Below, one piece after another: positions 57,401-61,006 of a stretch of DNA of 64,000 nucleotides. Location of the stretch: the NCBI GenBank assembly GCA_008360975.2, contig CM039183.1, forward strand, positions 81,752,350-81,816,349. The letters are read 5' to 3'. Numbering within the stretch: the first letter of the stretch is position 1; every line of letters begins with the position of its first letter. A model generated the notes under the pieces. That model made no database searches and was not told the DNA's origin. It worked only from the letters and a program-made list of their open reading frames with translations. The position numbers and the translations under genes were made by a program. This DNA is from Lichenostomus cassidix. Taxonomy: Eukaryota; Chordata; Aves; Passeriformes; Meliphagidae.

Positions 57401-59519
57401 CACCTATGGGGATAATAGTTCCCTGACAGCCTATTTTTGCAGTCTAGGAAAATACAGATAATCTCAGTTTTGCAACTCTCTTGCATTAGGACAGATAATG
57501 CATTTAGCAGCATAAGTTGATGAAAAGACAATAAAAATATAGGCTTCCTATTTATTTCATTCTTTTAGAAGTGTTGTGATACATAGTCTAATGTCTGTTA
57601 AAGAAGTGGAACAGACTTGCCAGAGTATTTTTCATGAGAATCCAGAAAATAAAACTCCCTTTAGACTGAGTCAGCAAAGCAATAAATGCATGCTGATCCT
57701 AGTGGCATAGTTCTTTCCATATCTGAAATAACTTGTTATTCAAGTTATAAATTGTGTTGCTATATCTACTTTAATGTTTGCATTCCTGCAGTGTGCTGTG
57801 TGATGTTGATGACTTAGTGATACGGTTTTTATTGTGGTGTCTATAATTGCATGGATTCATAAGCTTTGTCTAACATACAAAGCAGCTTCTCTCTTCAATT
57901 TAAGGTTTTTATGTTTATGTTCATGTAACTAAACCCCCTTCTGAGCTCCATTATAATTATTAAGGAGAAGCAGTAGTCACCCTCTTTCTTACAGTTCCTT
58001 TCCTGCATTCCTTCCCTTTCAGAAAATTCTGGAGGATATTTCATGCATGTTTTTATTTACTTTTGGCTCTCTGCTTTTTTAATGTCTAACAGTCCAAATA
58101 TCACAAATGCAAGCATGAGTCTGTCGCTGTTGAGCTGCTAGCAGAGTACAGAACCCAGTTCTCAGTGGCAAAAAGGAAAAAGACCTTTATTGTTTTGATT
58201 TCATCATATATATAGAGTTTTCAAAGGTCACCCAGATTGGTCTGTCAGAAACCTCCTCCTAGGCCTGATTGGCCAGGCCTGCACCGTCCAGATCTTGGGA
58301 CACTGTTTTTAATAACATCCAAACTTTATCTTTATTTATAAAACACAAAAGGAATTCTCATGGGAAAGACCTGTGCTAGCCACATGAGTCTCTAAGGAAT
58401 GAGCTGGAGCCCAAATGCATCACCAATGCAAAAAAGGCATTAAATATCTCCTTCACTGTATTTCTGCCTGAAGGGCAGCAATAGTTAAAGGCTGTTGTAA
58501 AAACAGGCCAGATGAAAAAACCAACAAATAAAGCTGTGGTCTTTTTTTTTCTTTACTTATCACCAAGGAATTTAAAACATGTGTAGTTTATACAGAACTT
58601 TGCCACAAGAATACATACCCAAGAGTTCTTGGTCATATTCTGGCATCCTTTCTAACTGTGGTGCTGGGACCAACTGAAGACAAGCTGTGAGTTCATCTTA
58701 AGAAATTGCAGTGTTTTTGTATCACAGTGGTGTTTTCTATTTGAGAGAGTTGTTAAAATGCTCTGTTACACTAAATGCTGTGGTTTCCCTGTTATTCTTG
58801 TGTCTTTTCTTTGAAAAAGAGCAAATGATGAAGATCTGATTTTCCTCATGTGTTTCCATGTGAAAAAATGCCTTTGTATTGTCTTTAACAGGGAGATTCA
58901 CCCGGAGGGATTGCCGCAGGCGTACACTATCATTATGTTATTCCGTCTTCTGCCTGAATCCCCCAATGAGCCTTTTGCAATTTGGCAGATTACAGACAGA
59001 GATTATAAACCACAAATTGGAGTTGTGCTTGATCGTAAGGATGATTATACTTATTGCATAGAGAAGTTACTTGTTACGTGACTTTGCATGTGTTCTTCCC
59101 AAATATTTCCAAATCCAAAGCATTTCAACATGATAAAAGGATTATACATTTTTAGTGTTAAGATATTTCTTTTAAACTTTGCACATCTATAGTTCAACTA
59201 AGACTAATTCATCTAAACTACATTTCAACTTTGGTATTAACTCTAAAATCAAAGGAAAGTACATCTATGTACTTATGGGTCATTCAGACCATCTGTGACC
59301 TGTGTTTATCCAAGGGAGGGGTGAAGTAGATTTTATCTAGAAGTGTATCTTATGATGGTGGTTTCAGTAGTACACATGAAATGAAATGTGTTATTTTTAT
59401 TTATTACAGCTTCCAGCAAAGTGCTGTCATTCTTTAACAAGGATACAAGGGGAGAGGTTCAAACTGTAACTTTTGATAATGATGACATAAAGAAAATCTT
59501 TTATGGAAGCTTCCATAAG
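260..59519 (+). CDS. COL12A1: Collagen XII alpha-1 chain, internal part (44 exons)
   Basis: This is the spliced coding model of the window; the span includes introns. Collagen XII is a secreted FACIT collagen whose chains form homotrimers on the surface of collagen I fibrils; its large NC3 arm is built from VWA, FN3 and TSPN domains. The 44 exons join in one frame of 2379 codons with no stop or frameshift, and every intron has GT-AG ends. The domain order seen is VWA1 end, FN3-2, VWA2, six FN3, VWA3, ten FN3, proline-rich hinge, VWA4, TSPN start. Only collagen XII has this order; collagen XIV and XX are shorter and have fewer VWA and FN3 domains. Cysteines flank each VWA domain. Eight N-glycosylation sequons are seen and there is no RGD. 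Signal peptide, FN3-1, most of VWA1, the TSPN end and the triple helices lie outside the window. Confidence 0.97.
434..1254 (+). other. COL12A1: Intron between VWA1 and FN3-2
   Basis: An 821-bp intron ending in a good pyrimidine tract and TTTCAG. I recognise no repeat family or other gene in it. Confidence 0.85.
1255..1545 (+). CDS. COL12A1: COL12A1 exon: FN3-2
   Basis: A whole fibronectin type III domain in one exon (97 codons). It shows PPSNLVATQ at strand A, the core tryptophan of strand B in VRITWDPS, and the tyrosine-corner motif [13 protein letters not shown]. The tail (TQQVKVQV) links to VWA2. Phase 1 at both ends; donor G|GTGAGT. Confidence 0.95.
1773..2375 (+). CDS. COL12A1: COL12A1 exon: complete VWA2
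   Basis: A complete von Willebrand factor A domain on one 603-nt exon, unlike VWA3 and VWA4, which are each split over four exons. All MIDAS elements are present: DGSYS at 1820-1834, the threonine in [10 protein letters not shown], and the aspartate in LITDGKSSD. Cysteines in ECSRG at the start and QSVCLR at the end are placed to close the domain by a disulphide. Both ends are phase 1; donor AAAAT|GTAAGT. Confidence 0.96.
2376..3757 (+). other. COL12A1: Intron between VWA2 and FN3-3
   Basis: A 1.4-kb AT-rich intron. The short open stretch at 3118-3369 has no recognisable domain and lies just downstream of ordinary intron sequence, so I do not treat it as coding. No repeat family is recognised. 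Confidence 0.8.
3758..4030 (+). CDS. COL12A1: COL12A1 exon: FN3-3
   Basis: A single-exon FN3 domain. It begins [14 protein letters not shown], has the strand-B tryptophan in FKVSWSPAG and the closing motif [20 protein letters not shown]. Phase 1 at both ends; acceptor ATACAG, donor GAAG|GTAGGA. Confidence 0.95.
4031..6273 (+). other. COL12A1: Intron between FN3-3 and FN3-4
   Basis: A 2.2-kb intron. Apart from the short CR1 tail listed separately at 4361-4415, I see no repeat or gene. Small open frames on the minus strand (4791-5261, 5705-5950) have no domain content. Confidence 0.8.
4361..4415 (+). mobile_element. CR1 LINE 3'-end fragment
   Basis: A degraded copy of the CR1 3' end: AGCTGGACTAGATGA, then ATAGGTCCTTTTCAACTGAA and a decayed ATTCTA tail. 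It is in the same orientation as the gene, short and clearly old. Confidence 0.7.
6274..6546 (+). CDS. COL12A1: COL12A1 exon: FN3-4
   Basis: A single-exon FN3 domain: [18 protein letters not shown] at the start, tryptophan in [11 protein letters not shown], and the closing [18 protein letters not shown]. Phase 1 at both ends; acceptor TTTTTTTGTAG, donor GAAG|GTACAT. Confidence 0.95.
6547..7476 (+). other. COL12A1: Intron between FN3-4 and FN3-5
   Basis: A 930-bp AT-rich intron with no recognisable repeat, ending CATGTGCAG. Confidence 0.8.
7477..7749 (+). CDS. COL12A1: COL12A1 exon: FN3-5
   Basis: A single-exon FN3 domain: [17 protein letters not shown], tryptophan in [13 protein letters not shown], closing [18 protein letters not shown]. 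Phase 1 at both ends. It stands immediately before the largest intron of the window. Confidence 0.95.
7911..8291 (-). mobile_element. LTR-like element (solo LTR)
   Basis: Read on the minus strand it starts TGTCCTGGGTTACAATATAG and ends GACTTTGTCA, so it has TG...CA termini over 381 bp. The minus strand also shows a TATA-like GGATATAACC. I recognise this start from avian ERV LTRs, from memory only. No clear target-site duplication is visible and no internal retroviral genes are present. Confidence 0.6.
14760..15210. other. Unidentified G+C-richer intronic block
   Basis: This stretch differs from the AT-rich intron around it and contains several CCAAT-like motifs and a GAGAATAAA. It could be a decayed LTR or other interspersed repeat. 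I cannot name a family, and the minus-strand open frame at 14961-15170 shows no domain. Confidence 0.25.
18748..19243 (+). mobile_element. CR1 LINE copy, 3' end, sense
   Basis: Typical CR1 3' sequence: AAAGGGACCTGGAGGTCC, AGAGGGTTGTTGGGCACTGG, TGGGTCCCTTCCAACTCAGC, ending in the tail ATTCCATGATTCTGTGATTC. It is truncated at the 5' side, as most CR1 copies are. Short open frames inside it are not functional ORF2. Confidence 0.9.
19658..19927 (+). CDS. COL12A1: COL12A1 exon: FN3-6
   Basis: A single-exon FN3 domain: [17 protein letters not shown], tryptophan in [17 protein letters not shown], closing [20 protein letters not shown]. Phase 1 at both ends; acceptor TTTCTTGCAG, donor GATG|GTAAGT. 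Confidence 0.95.
19928..21795 (+). other. COL12A1: Intron between FN3-6 and FN3-7
   Basis: A 1.9-kb intron. It ends with an AT-rich 17-bp tandem repeat (listed) and a rather purine-rich acceptor, CTGAAAAG. No repeat family is recognised. Confidence 0.8.
21729..21760. repeat. Tandem repeat, 17-bp period, two units
   Basis: TATCTGTATATGATA occurs at 21729-21743 and again at 21746-21760. It lies 36-67 bp upstream of the FN3-7 exon, in the region where the branch point would be expected. Confidence 0.8.
21796..22062 (+). CDS. COL12A1: COL12A1 exon: FN3-7
   Basis: A single-exon FN3 domain starting [17 protein letters not shown], with tryptophan in [15 protein letters not shown] and closing [23 protein letters not shown] in the first strand region is an N-glycosylation sequon. 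Phase 1 at both ends; donor ACAG|GTATGT. The acceptor is unusual in having purines just before the AG. Confidence 0.95.
22063..23973 (+). other. COL12A1: Intron between FN3-7 and FN3-8
   Basis: A 1.9-kb intron with a strong terminal pyrimidine tract (CCCACCCTTTCAG). Nothing else is recognised in it. Confidence 0.8.
23974..24166 (+). CDS. COL12A1: COL12A1 exon: FN3-8, first part
   Basis: The N-terminal two thirds of FN3-8: [16 protein letters not shown], tryptophan in [15 protein letters not shown], up to VVLEEL. It ends in phase 2 inside an arginine codon, just before the tyrosine-corner strand. This intron position differs from the phase-0 position in FN3-9 to FN3-16. Donor CTTAG|GTACGG is weaker than most in this gene. 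Confidence 0.93.
24167..25071 (+). other. COL12A1: Intron inside FN3-8
   Basis: A 905-bp intron containing one antisense CR1 fragment (24679-24834). Confidence 0.85.
24679..24834 (-). mobile_element. CR1 LINE fragment, antisense
   Basis: On the plus strand it reads CAGTCACAGAATTG, GGGACCTCAAAGATCATCTG, GCAGGGACACCTCCCACTAG, GGGATGGGGCACCCACAACT, the reverse complement of a CR1 3' end. The copy is short and breaks off near 24834. Confidence 0.88.
25072..25193 (+). CDS. COL12A1: COL12A1 exon: FN3-8, last part, and linker to VWA3
   Basis: Completes FN3-8 with [19 protein letters not shown], then a serine/threonine-rich linker ([14 protein letters not shown]) leading to VWA3. It enters in phase 2 and leaves in phase 1. 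This is the last exon of the block absent from the known short form of collagen XII. Confidence 0.93.
25194..27794 (+). other. COL12A1: Intron before VWA3
   Basis: A 2.6-kb AT-rich intron. Its acceptor is the one shared by long and short transcripts in other vertebrates. No repeat family or gene is recognised. Open frames at 26430-26693 and 26796-27035 have no domain content. Confidence 0.8.
27795..27944 (+). CDS. COL12A1: COL12A1 exon: VWA3, first part
   Basis: Starts [20 protein letters not shown]; the MIDAS motif DGSWS is at 27842-27856, followed by the first helix ([20 protein letters not shown]). Two in-frame acceptors lie 6 nt apart (AG at 27793-27794 and 27799-27800), so the residues GL may be optional. 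By comparison with known short-form (XIIB) collagen XII this exon should be the common downstream partner. Phase 1 at both ends. Confidence 0.95.
28031..28150 (+). CDS. COL12A1: COL12A1 exon: VWA3, second part
   Basis: Encodes [20 protein letters not shown] and the loop [10 protein letters not shown], which carries the MIDAS threonine. Phase 1 at both ends; donor ACAG|GTATGT. Confidence 0.95.
28423..28587 (+). CDS. COL12A1: COL12A1 exon: VWA3, third part
   Basis: Encodes [12 protein letters not shown], then [16 protein letters not shown] with the third MIDAS element (aspartate of ITDG), and ends inside the glycine codon of ELYAIG. Phase 1 at both ends. Confidence 0.95.
28776..28922 (+). CDS. 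COL12A1: COL12A1 exon: VWA3, last part
   Basis: Encodes [18 protein letters not shown], the final helix and the closing cysteine ([11 protein letters not shown]). N-V-T in the last helix region is an N-glycosylation sequon. Donor CCAG|GTACAT; phase 1 at both ends. Confidence 0.94.
29527..29666 (+). CDS. COL12A1: COL12A1 exon: FN3-9, first half
   Basis: [18 protein letters not shown], tryptophan in [15 protein letters not shown], up to SGGSPKQ. It ends in phase 0 after the C' strand, a position repeated in most following FN3 domains. Donor CAG|GTTAGT. Confidence 0.94.
30778..30907 (+). CDS. COL12A1: COL12A1 exon: FN3-9, second half
   Basis: [20 protein letters not shown], then [13 protein letters not shown], the tyrosine corner and last strand. 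Enters phase 0, leaves phase 1; donor ACTT|GTAAGT. Confidence 0.94.
31934..32079 (+). CDS. COL12A1: COL12A1 exon: FN3-10, first half
   Basis: [20 protein letters not shown], tryptophan in [12 protein letters not shown], then [17 protein letters not shown] is a possible N-glycosylation site in the C-C' region. Phase 1 in, phase 0 out; donor GAG|GTAAGA. Confidence 0.94.
32346..32475 (+). CDS. COL12A1: COL12A1 exon: FN3-10, second half
   Basis: [20 protein letters not shown] followed by [16 protein letters not shown]. Phase 0 in, phase 1 out; donor ACAT|GTATGG. Confidence 0.94.
33220..33359 (+). CDS. COL12A1: COL12A1 exon: FN3-11, first half
   Basis: [20 protein letters not shown], tryptophan in [13 protein letters not shown], ending [10 protein letters not shown]. 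Phase 1 in, phase 0 out; donor GAG|GTAAAT. Confidence 0.94.
34104..34233 (+). CDS. COL12A1: COL12A1 exon: FN3-11, second half
   Basis: [20 protein letters not shown] then [16 protein letters not shown]. Phase 0 in, phase 1 out; donor ACTC|GTAAGT. Confidence 0.94.
35649..35788 (+). CDS. COL12A1: COL12A1 exon: FN3-12, first half
   Basis: [18 protein letters not shown], then [20 protein letters not shown] and GRGEKQE. The strand-B tryptophan sits in GTWDHG. Phase 1 in, phase 0 out; donor GAG|GTAAGA. Confidence 0.94.
36070..36202 (+). CDS. COL12A1: COL12A1 exon: FN3-12, second half
   Basis: [20 protein letters not shown], then [20 protein letters not shown]. Phase 0 in, phase 1 out; donor ACAT|GTAAGT. 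The intron before it is 281 bp. Confidence 0.94.
36304..36330 (+). CDS. COL12A1: COL12A1 27-nt micro-exon: FN3-12/FN3-13 linker
   Basis: A 27-nt exon, phase 1 at both ends, encoding LPLVPITTQ between FN3-12 and FN3-13. It is bounded by TTTTTTCCTAG and AAG|GTAAGA. Linker residues of this kind (LP...TTQ before APKSGPRN) are present in collagen XII of other vertebrates, which supports it as a real exon. Its size and phase make it skippable without frameshift. Confidence 0.88.
36638..36780 (+). CDS. COL12A1: COL12A1 exon: FN3-13, first half
   Basis: [19 protein letters not shown], tryptophan in [13 protein letters not shown], ending [11 protein letters not shown] is an N-glycosylation sequon. 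Phase 1 in, phase 0 out; donor TCG|GTAACT. Confidence 0.94.
36781..38934 (+). other. COL12A1: Intron inside FN3-13
   Basis: A 2.2-kb intron. It contains a short antisense CR1 remnant at 37038-37091 and otherwise nothing recognised. Confidence 0.82.
37038..37091 (-). mobile_element. CR1 LINE 3'-end remnant, antisense
   Basis: AATCATAGAATCATTTAGG, TTGGAATAGACCTTTGAGG and TCATAAACTCCAAC match the reverse complement of a CR1 3' end. Only about 55 bp remain. Confidence 0.8.
38935..39064 (+). CDS. COL12A1: COL12A1 exon: FN3-13, second half
   Basis: [20 protein letters not shown] then [19 protein letters not shown]. Phase 0 in, phase 1 out; acceptor CTTGCTGCAG, donor ACCA|GTAAGT. Confidence 0.94.
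39921..40060 (+). CDS. COL12A1: COL12A1 exon: FN3-14, first half
   Basis: [20 protein letters not shown], tryptophan in [13 protein letters not shown], ending AGGAEEM. Phase 1 in, phase 0 out; donor ATG|GTAAAT. Confidence 0.94.
41176..41305 (+). CDS. COL12A1: COL12A1 exon: FN3-14, second half
   Basis: [20 protein letters not shown] then [19 protein letters not shown]. Phase 0 in, phase 1 out; acceptor AATTTGTAG, donor ACTT|GTAAGT. Confidence 0.94.
42005..42147 (+). CDS. COL12A1: COL12A1 exon: FN3-15, first half
   Basis: [20 protein letters not shown], tryptophan in [13 protein letters not shown], ending SGPRPSES. Phase 1 in, phase 0 out; donor TCT|GTAAGT. Confidence 0.94.
42413..42428. repeat. 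Poly-T tract (16 T)
   Basis: A homopolymer run inside the FN3-15 intron. It is likely to vary in length between individuals; no function is inferred. Confidence 0.8.
43082..43211 (+). CDS. COL12A1: COL12A1 exon: FN3-15, second half
   Basis: [20 protein letters not shown] then [17 protein letters not shown]. Phase 0 in, phase 1 out; acceptor TCTGTTTTAG, donor ACAT|GTAAGA. Confidence 0.94.
44141..44283 (+). CDS. COL12A1: COL12A1 exon: FN3-16, first half
   Basis: [20 protein letters not shown], tryptophan in [13 protein letters not shown], ending VGDPIDEY. Phase 1 in, phase 0 out; donor TAT|GTAAGT. Confidence 0.94.
44785..44910 (+). other. Possible cryptic or cassette exon inside FN3-16
   Basis: A strong acceptor (TTTCATTTCCTGCAG) is followed by 126 nt with no stop in the incoming phase-0 frame, then a usable donor (ATAT|GTATGG). 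It would insert 42 residues into a loop of FN3-16. The encoded residues resemble no domain I know, and open frames of this length occur by chance, so this is only a candidate. Confidence 0.2.
45694..45823 (+). CDS. COL12A1: COL12A1 exon: FN3-16, second half
   Basis: [20 protein letters not shown] then [19 protein letters not shown]. Phase 0 in, phase 1 out; acceptor TTTTGTATTCTAG, donor ACTG|GTAATT. Confidence 0.94.
46016..46135 (+). CDS. COL12A1: COL12A1 exon: FN3-17, first part
   Basis: [18 protein letters not shown], tryptophan in [15 protein letters not shown], ending YKPV. Unlike FN3-9 to FN3-16 it ends in phase 1 inside a glycine codon, so the internal intron sits at a different place. 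Donor GTGG|GTAAGA. Confidence 0.94.
46702..46848 (+). CDS. COL12A1: COL12A1 exon: FN3-17, second part
   Basis: [20 protein letters not shown], then [20 protein letters not shown] in LHNLSPS is an N-glycosylation sequon. Phase 1 at both ends; donor ACGT|GTAAGT. Confidence 0.94.
47587..47703 (+). CDS. COL12A1: COL12A1 exon: FN3-18, first part
   Basis: [20 protein letters not shown], then [19 protein letters not shown]. The domain is divergent: the tryptophan is in IRWSPH, a cysteine lies in DTFC, and N-V-T is a sequon. Phase 1 at both ends. Donor GATG|GTGTGT is weaker than its neighbours. Confidence 0.93.
48138..48284 (+). CDS. COL12A1: COL12A1 exon: FN3-18, second part
   Basis: [20 protein letters not shown], then [19 protein letters not shown]. 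The cysteine in SHCFTG may pair with the one in the first part. N-A-T is a sequon. Phase 1 at both ends; donor ACAG|GTAGGT. Confidence 0.94.
48372..48446 (+). CDS. COL12A1: COL12A1 exon: proline-rich hinge before VWA4
   Basis: A 75-nt exon encoding a proline/threonine-rich linker ([14 protein letters not shown] and on to TIPPARD). It probably acts as a stiff, extended spacer between the FN3 array and VWA4. Phase 1 at both ends, so it can be skipped in frame. Acceptor TTTCATTTCAG, donor GATG|GTATGT. The preceding intron is only 87 bp. Confidence 0.93.
48447..49271 (+). other. COL12A1: Intron between hinge and VWA4
   Basis: An 825-bp intron, a third of it made up of an antisense solo LTR (48497-48766). 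The rest is AT-rich and unremarkable. Confidence 0.85.
48497..48766 (-). mobile_element. Solo LTR, antisense (copy 1, most diverged)
   Basis: A 270-bp element with TG...CA ends on the plus strand (TGTCACTGATG to GTGCTGCCACA), flanked by a near-perfect 6-bp duplication TTGCTG/TTGCTA at 48491-48496 and 48767-48772. It aligns by eye with the elements at 52807-53069 and 58122-58384 over the terminal TAGCAGAG, the GATTGG block and the AAACTTTATCTTTATTTA block. Only the LTR remains, with no internal genes. Confidence 0.82.
49272..49411 (+). CDS. COL12A1: COL12A1 exon: VWA4, first part
   Basis: [20 protein letters not shown] with MIDAS motif DASWS at 49310-49324, then the first helix ([18 protein letters not shown]). 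The opening cysteine is in VCRG. Phase 1 in, phase 0 out after a glutamine; donor CAG|GTAAGT. Confidence 0.95.
49412..51334 (+). other. COL12A1: Intron inside VWA4 (first)
   Basis: A 1.9-kb AT-rich intron with a short GAAA-rich stretch at 51114-51146. No transposon family is recognised. Confidence 0.82.
51114..51146. repeat. GAAA-rich simple repeat
   Basis: About 33 bp of purine-only AGAA/GAAA units with interruptions. Likely polymorphic in length; no function inferred. Confidence 0.75.
51335..51458 (+). CDS. COL12A1: COL12A1 exon: VWA4, second part
   Basis: [19 protein letters not shown], then the loop QYRGGNTRT carrying the MIDAS threonine. Phase 0 in, phase 1 out; donor ACAG|GTATTT. Confidence 0.95.
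51654..51797 (+). CDS. COL12A1: COL12A1 exon: VWA4, third part
   Basis: [17 protein letters not shown], then [14 protein letters not shown] with the third MIDAS aspartate, ending VIQHS. Phase 1 at both ends; donor TCTG|GTAAGC. Confidence 0.95.
51798..53934 (+). other. COL12A1: Intron inside VWA4 (third)
   Basis: A 2.1-kb intron holding one antisense solo LTR (52807-53069). The remaining sequence shows no recognised repeat. Confidence 0.82.
52807..53069 (-). mobile_element. Solo LTR, antisense (copy 2)
   Basis: A 263-bp element with TG...CA ends (TGTCGCTGTTGAG to TGCTAGCCACA on the plus strand) flanked by a perfect 6-bp duplication GTTGGA at 52801-52806 and 53070-53075. On the minus strand it has CCAAT boxes, a TATA-like CTATATATG and, a little downstream, AATAAA, the order expected in an LTR. 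A 6-bp duplication fits class II (ERVK-like) insertions. There are no internal genes. Confidence 0.9.
53935..54099 (+). CDS. COL12A1: COL12A1 exon: VWA4, last part
   Basis: [20 protein letters not shown], then the final helix and closing cysteine ([11 protein letters not shown]). Phase 1 at both ends; acceptor TTATTTTACAG, donor TCAA|GTGAGT. Confidence 0.95.
54164..55411 (-). mobile_element. LTR interrupted by a nested CR1
   Basis: The two outer parts (54164 to about 54673, and about 55258 to 55411) look like the ends of one bird LTR. On the minus strand the element begins TGTATTGGGCTTGCGTGGC and ends GTCAGCCCACCACTCA, with AATAAA near that end. I recognise it from memory of avian LTRs. The 7-mer TACAAGT occurs at both edges (54158-54164 and 55408-55414) and may include the target-site duplication. 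Some middle LTR sequence seems absent at the CR1 site. Open frames inside it are not retroviral genes. Confidence 0.75.
54674..55257 (-). mobile_element. CR1 LINE copy nested in the LTR, antisense
   Basis: On the plus strand it begins AGAATCATAGAATAGTTGGG, followed by GGAAGGGACCTCTGGAGATC and continuing through CTCCACAACCTCCCTGGGCA, ATGAGATCTCCCCTCAGTCT and AACCCAGGATACCATTGGCC. This is the reverse complement of a CR1 3' end of about 580 bp. It lies inside the LTR, so it inserted after it. Confidence 0.93.
56205..56243 (+). CDS. COL12A1: COL12A1 39-nt exon: start of TSPN region
   Basis: A 39-nt exon, phase 1 at both ends, encoding [12 protein letters not shown] between VWA4 and the TSPN (laminin-G-like) domain. 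The same short cysteine-containing linker is known in collagen XII of other vertebrates. Acceptor GATGTCTTTCAG, donor CCTG|GTAAGT. The next intron is only 93 bp. Confidence 0.9.
56337..56475 (+). CDS. COL12A1: COL12A1 exon: TSPN domain, first part
   Basis: [19 protein letters not shown], then [19 protein letters not shown], the opening of the thrombospondin N-terminal-like domain. N-L-T is a sequon. It leaves in phase 2 inside an arginine codon; donor ATACG|GTGAGT. The acceptor is unusual: GACTTAAAG, with better-looking CAG sites 36 and 44 nt upstream that would shift the frame. Confidence 0.93.
56476..58891 (+). other. COL12A1: Intron inside TSPN (first)
   Basis: A 2.4-kb intron holding an antisense solo LTR (58122-58384). 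The rest is AT-rich with no recognised repeat. Confidence 0.82.
58122..58384 (-). mobile_element. Solo LTR, antisense (copy 3)
   Basis: A 263-bp element with the same ends as the one at 52807-53069 (TGTCGCTGTTGAG to TGCTAGCCACA), flanked by a perfect 6-bp duplication TGAGTC at 58116-58121 and 58385-58390. A hand count against copy 2 gives roughly 86% identity. On the minus strand it carries CCAAT, a TATA-like box and AATAAA. Only the LTR remains. Confidence 0.9.
58892..59034 (+). CDS. COL12A1: COL12A1 exon: TSPN domain, second part
   Basis: [20 protein letters not shown], then [19 protein letters not shown] and PQIGVVLD, the central beta-sandwich strands of TSPN. Enters phase 2, leaves phase 1; acceptor TCTTTAACAG, donor GATC|GTAAGG. 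Confidence 0.95.
59035..59409 (+). other. COL12A1: Intron inside TSPN (second)
   Basis: A 375-bp intron. Nothing is recognised in it. Confidence 0.85.
59410..59519 (+). CDS. COL12A1: COL12A1 exon: TSPN domain, third part (last in window)
   Basis: [20 protein letters not shown], then [15 protein letters not shown], in the TSPN sandwich. Enters phase 1, leaves phase 0; donor AAG|GTAAAG. The next exon, expected to continue the TSPN strands, is not found before the end of the window. Confidence 0.95.
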
Positions 59520-60158
59520 GTAAAGGATTGAAATTGTGATGTTGCTTTCTGAAGTACTGTTCTTTGAAAGAGAAGACAACCAAGCAGAAGTCACTGTAGG
59601 TTGTATCTGGTTTTTGGTTAGTACTTTAAGTTGACCTAGGGACCTACAGATCATGTAAAACAAGAGGCCTGAAGTTGTAGGTCTTCTTTGAACCAATGTA
59701 AGAGATTTGCCAAGAATTTGTCAAGATTGGGAAGGTGGAGGGATGTATCTGAACAAGAAATTGTAGCCTGATTCCTGTCACATGAAAAAGAAAGAATAAA
59801 AAATAATAAACTTGAAAGAAAAAAGGAAAGGAAGTTGTGGTGAGAAGAGATTCCATGGGGGTGTAATGATTTGAAATGGTTAAGAGAAGAGGAAGATATA
59901 ACCAGGGCAAGTGAGTAGGCAGGGAAGCAGTGTTGGGAGGTCAATAGCATATTGAATAAGTTTCTTATGTTTAACAAAGATAATACATATGTATGTATAT
60001 ATTTAGTAAGTATGAATGTGCATTTAAAAACACTGGACCTAAAACATTCCAATGTTTTGTTAACTGAGGAAGCAGCAATAAGGAGAAAGAGCCCCTAAGA
60101 GGTCTATTTATGATTTAGCATGAAACAGAGTTTTTGAAGTGACAAAATGGCTAGTGAA

Positions 60159-60244
60159 ATCTTCTGCATTTACTGCATTACAGTATGCATTTACTGCATA
60201 CTGTAAATGCAGAAATCTTCTGCATTTACAGCAATTACTGCATC
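60159..60244. repeat. Local direct and inverted repeat, hairpin-forming
   Basis: TTACAGTATGCA at 60178-60189 and its exact reverse complement TGCATACTGTAA at 60195-60206 are separated by five bases. AATCTTCTGCATTTAC occurs just before and again just after this palindrome. It looks like a small local duplication with inversion. Confidence 0.8.
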
Positions 60245-60988
60245 GGCCTTCAATTGTCATAGTTTTGTACTTGCTTTTCTAATTTTGTGCACCAAATTAA
60301 GAAAACTTGTTCTTGCCAGTCTTCCTTACCTCTAATCATCAGGAAGGGTTTGATTCAGGCTACATGTATCCCTAAAAATATTTTAAAAATATTTTCTTGC
60401 TGTGTTAAATATATATGTTAAGGGCAAGAAAGTGAGCTGCGAATGCAACATTTTGGGTTATATGAAATGCCCATTCTCATGTTTTCATTTATCTCCCTTC
60501 TATTTAGCTAAGTTTTCATCTGATGACTAAATATGGTTTGAGTATAGCATTTGTTTTCTTTATGAGACCATCTTCTGCATGACTAGTCACTACCAGCATT
60601 CCTTTGAGGATACCGATAAGGGGTAGCCTGTGTCAACTTCCAGATAGTGGAGGCCAAATGGTCAGACTTTGCTAGACTGAAAGCCAGGAAAGATAACTGG
60701 TGCCAGCATTATAATGTTTTATGACTTAATCTGTTTAAAACACAGGTGATTATAAATACCACATAGTACTATGAAAGCTATTGGTTTTCTCAGATTTTGA
60801 CAGAGACTAAGTTCCCAAAGTGGTCCTATGTTATATCCAATTATTTTTGTTTTATAATTTATTTAAGATCTGATTATTTTTGCATATGTGAAGAAATGTT
60901 TGTGTCATTGATTTTGTAACGAATAGTTCTGAGTGGCTTTGGATCATACCTACATTAAACAGCCTTTATTTTGTCTTTGACAGTTGCC

Positions 60989-61006
60989 TTTTTTTTTTTT
61001 TTTTTT
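60989..61006. repeat. Poly-T tract (18 T)
   Basis: A homopolymer run in the last intron; probably length-variable. No poly-A retrocopy is visible on the other strand. Confidence 0.8.

Noticed and set aside
59651..60052. 133-codon minus-strand open frame after the last exon
   Set aside because: Low-complexity hydrophobic translation of AT-rich sequence; no domain.
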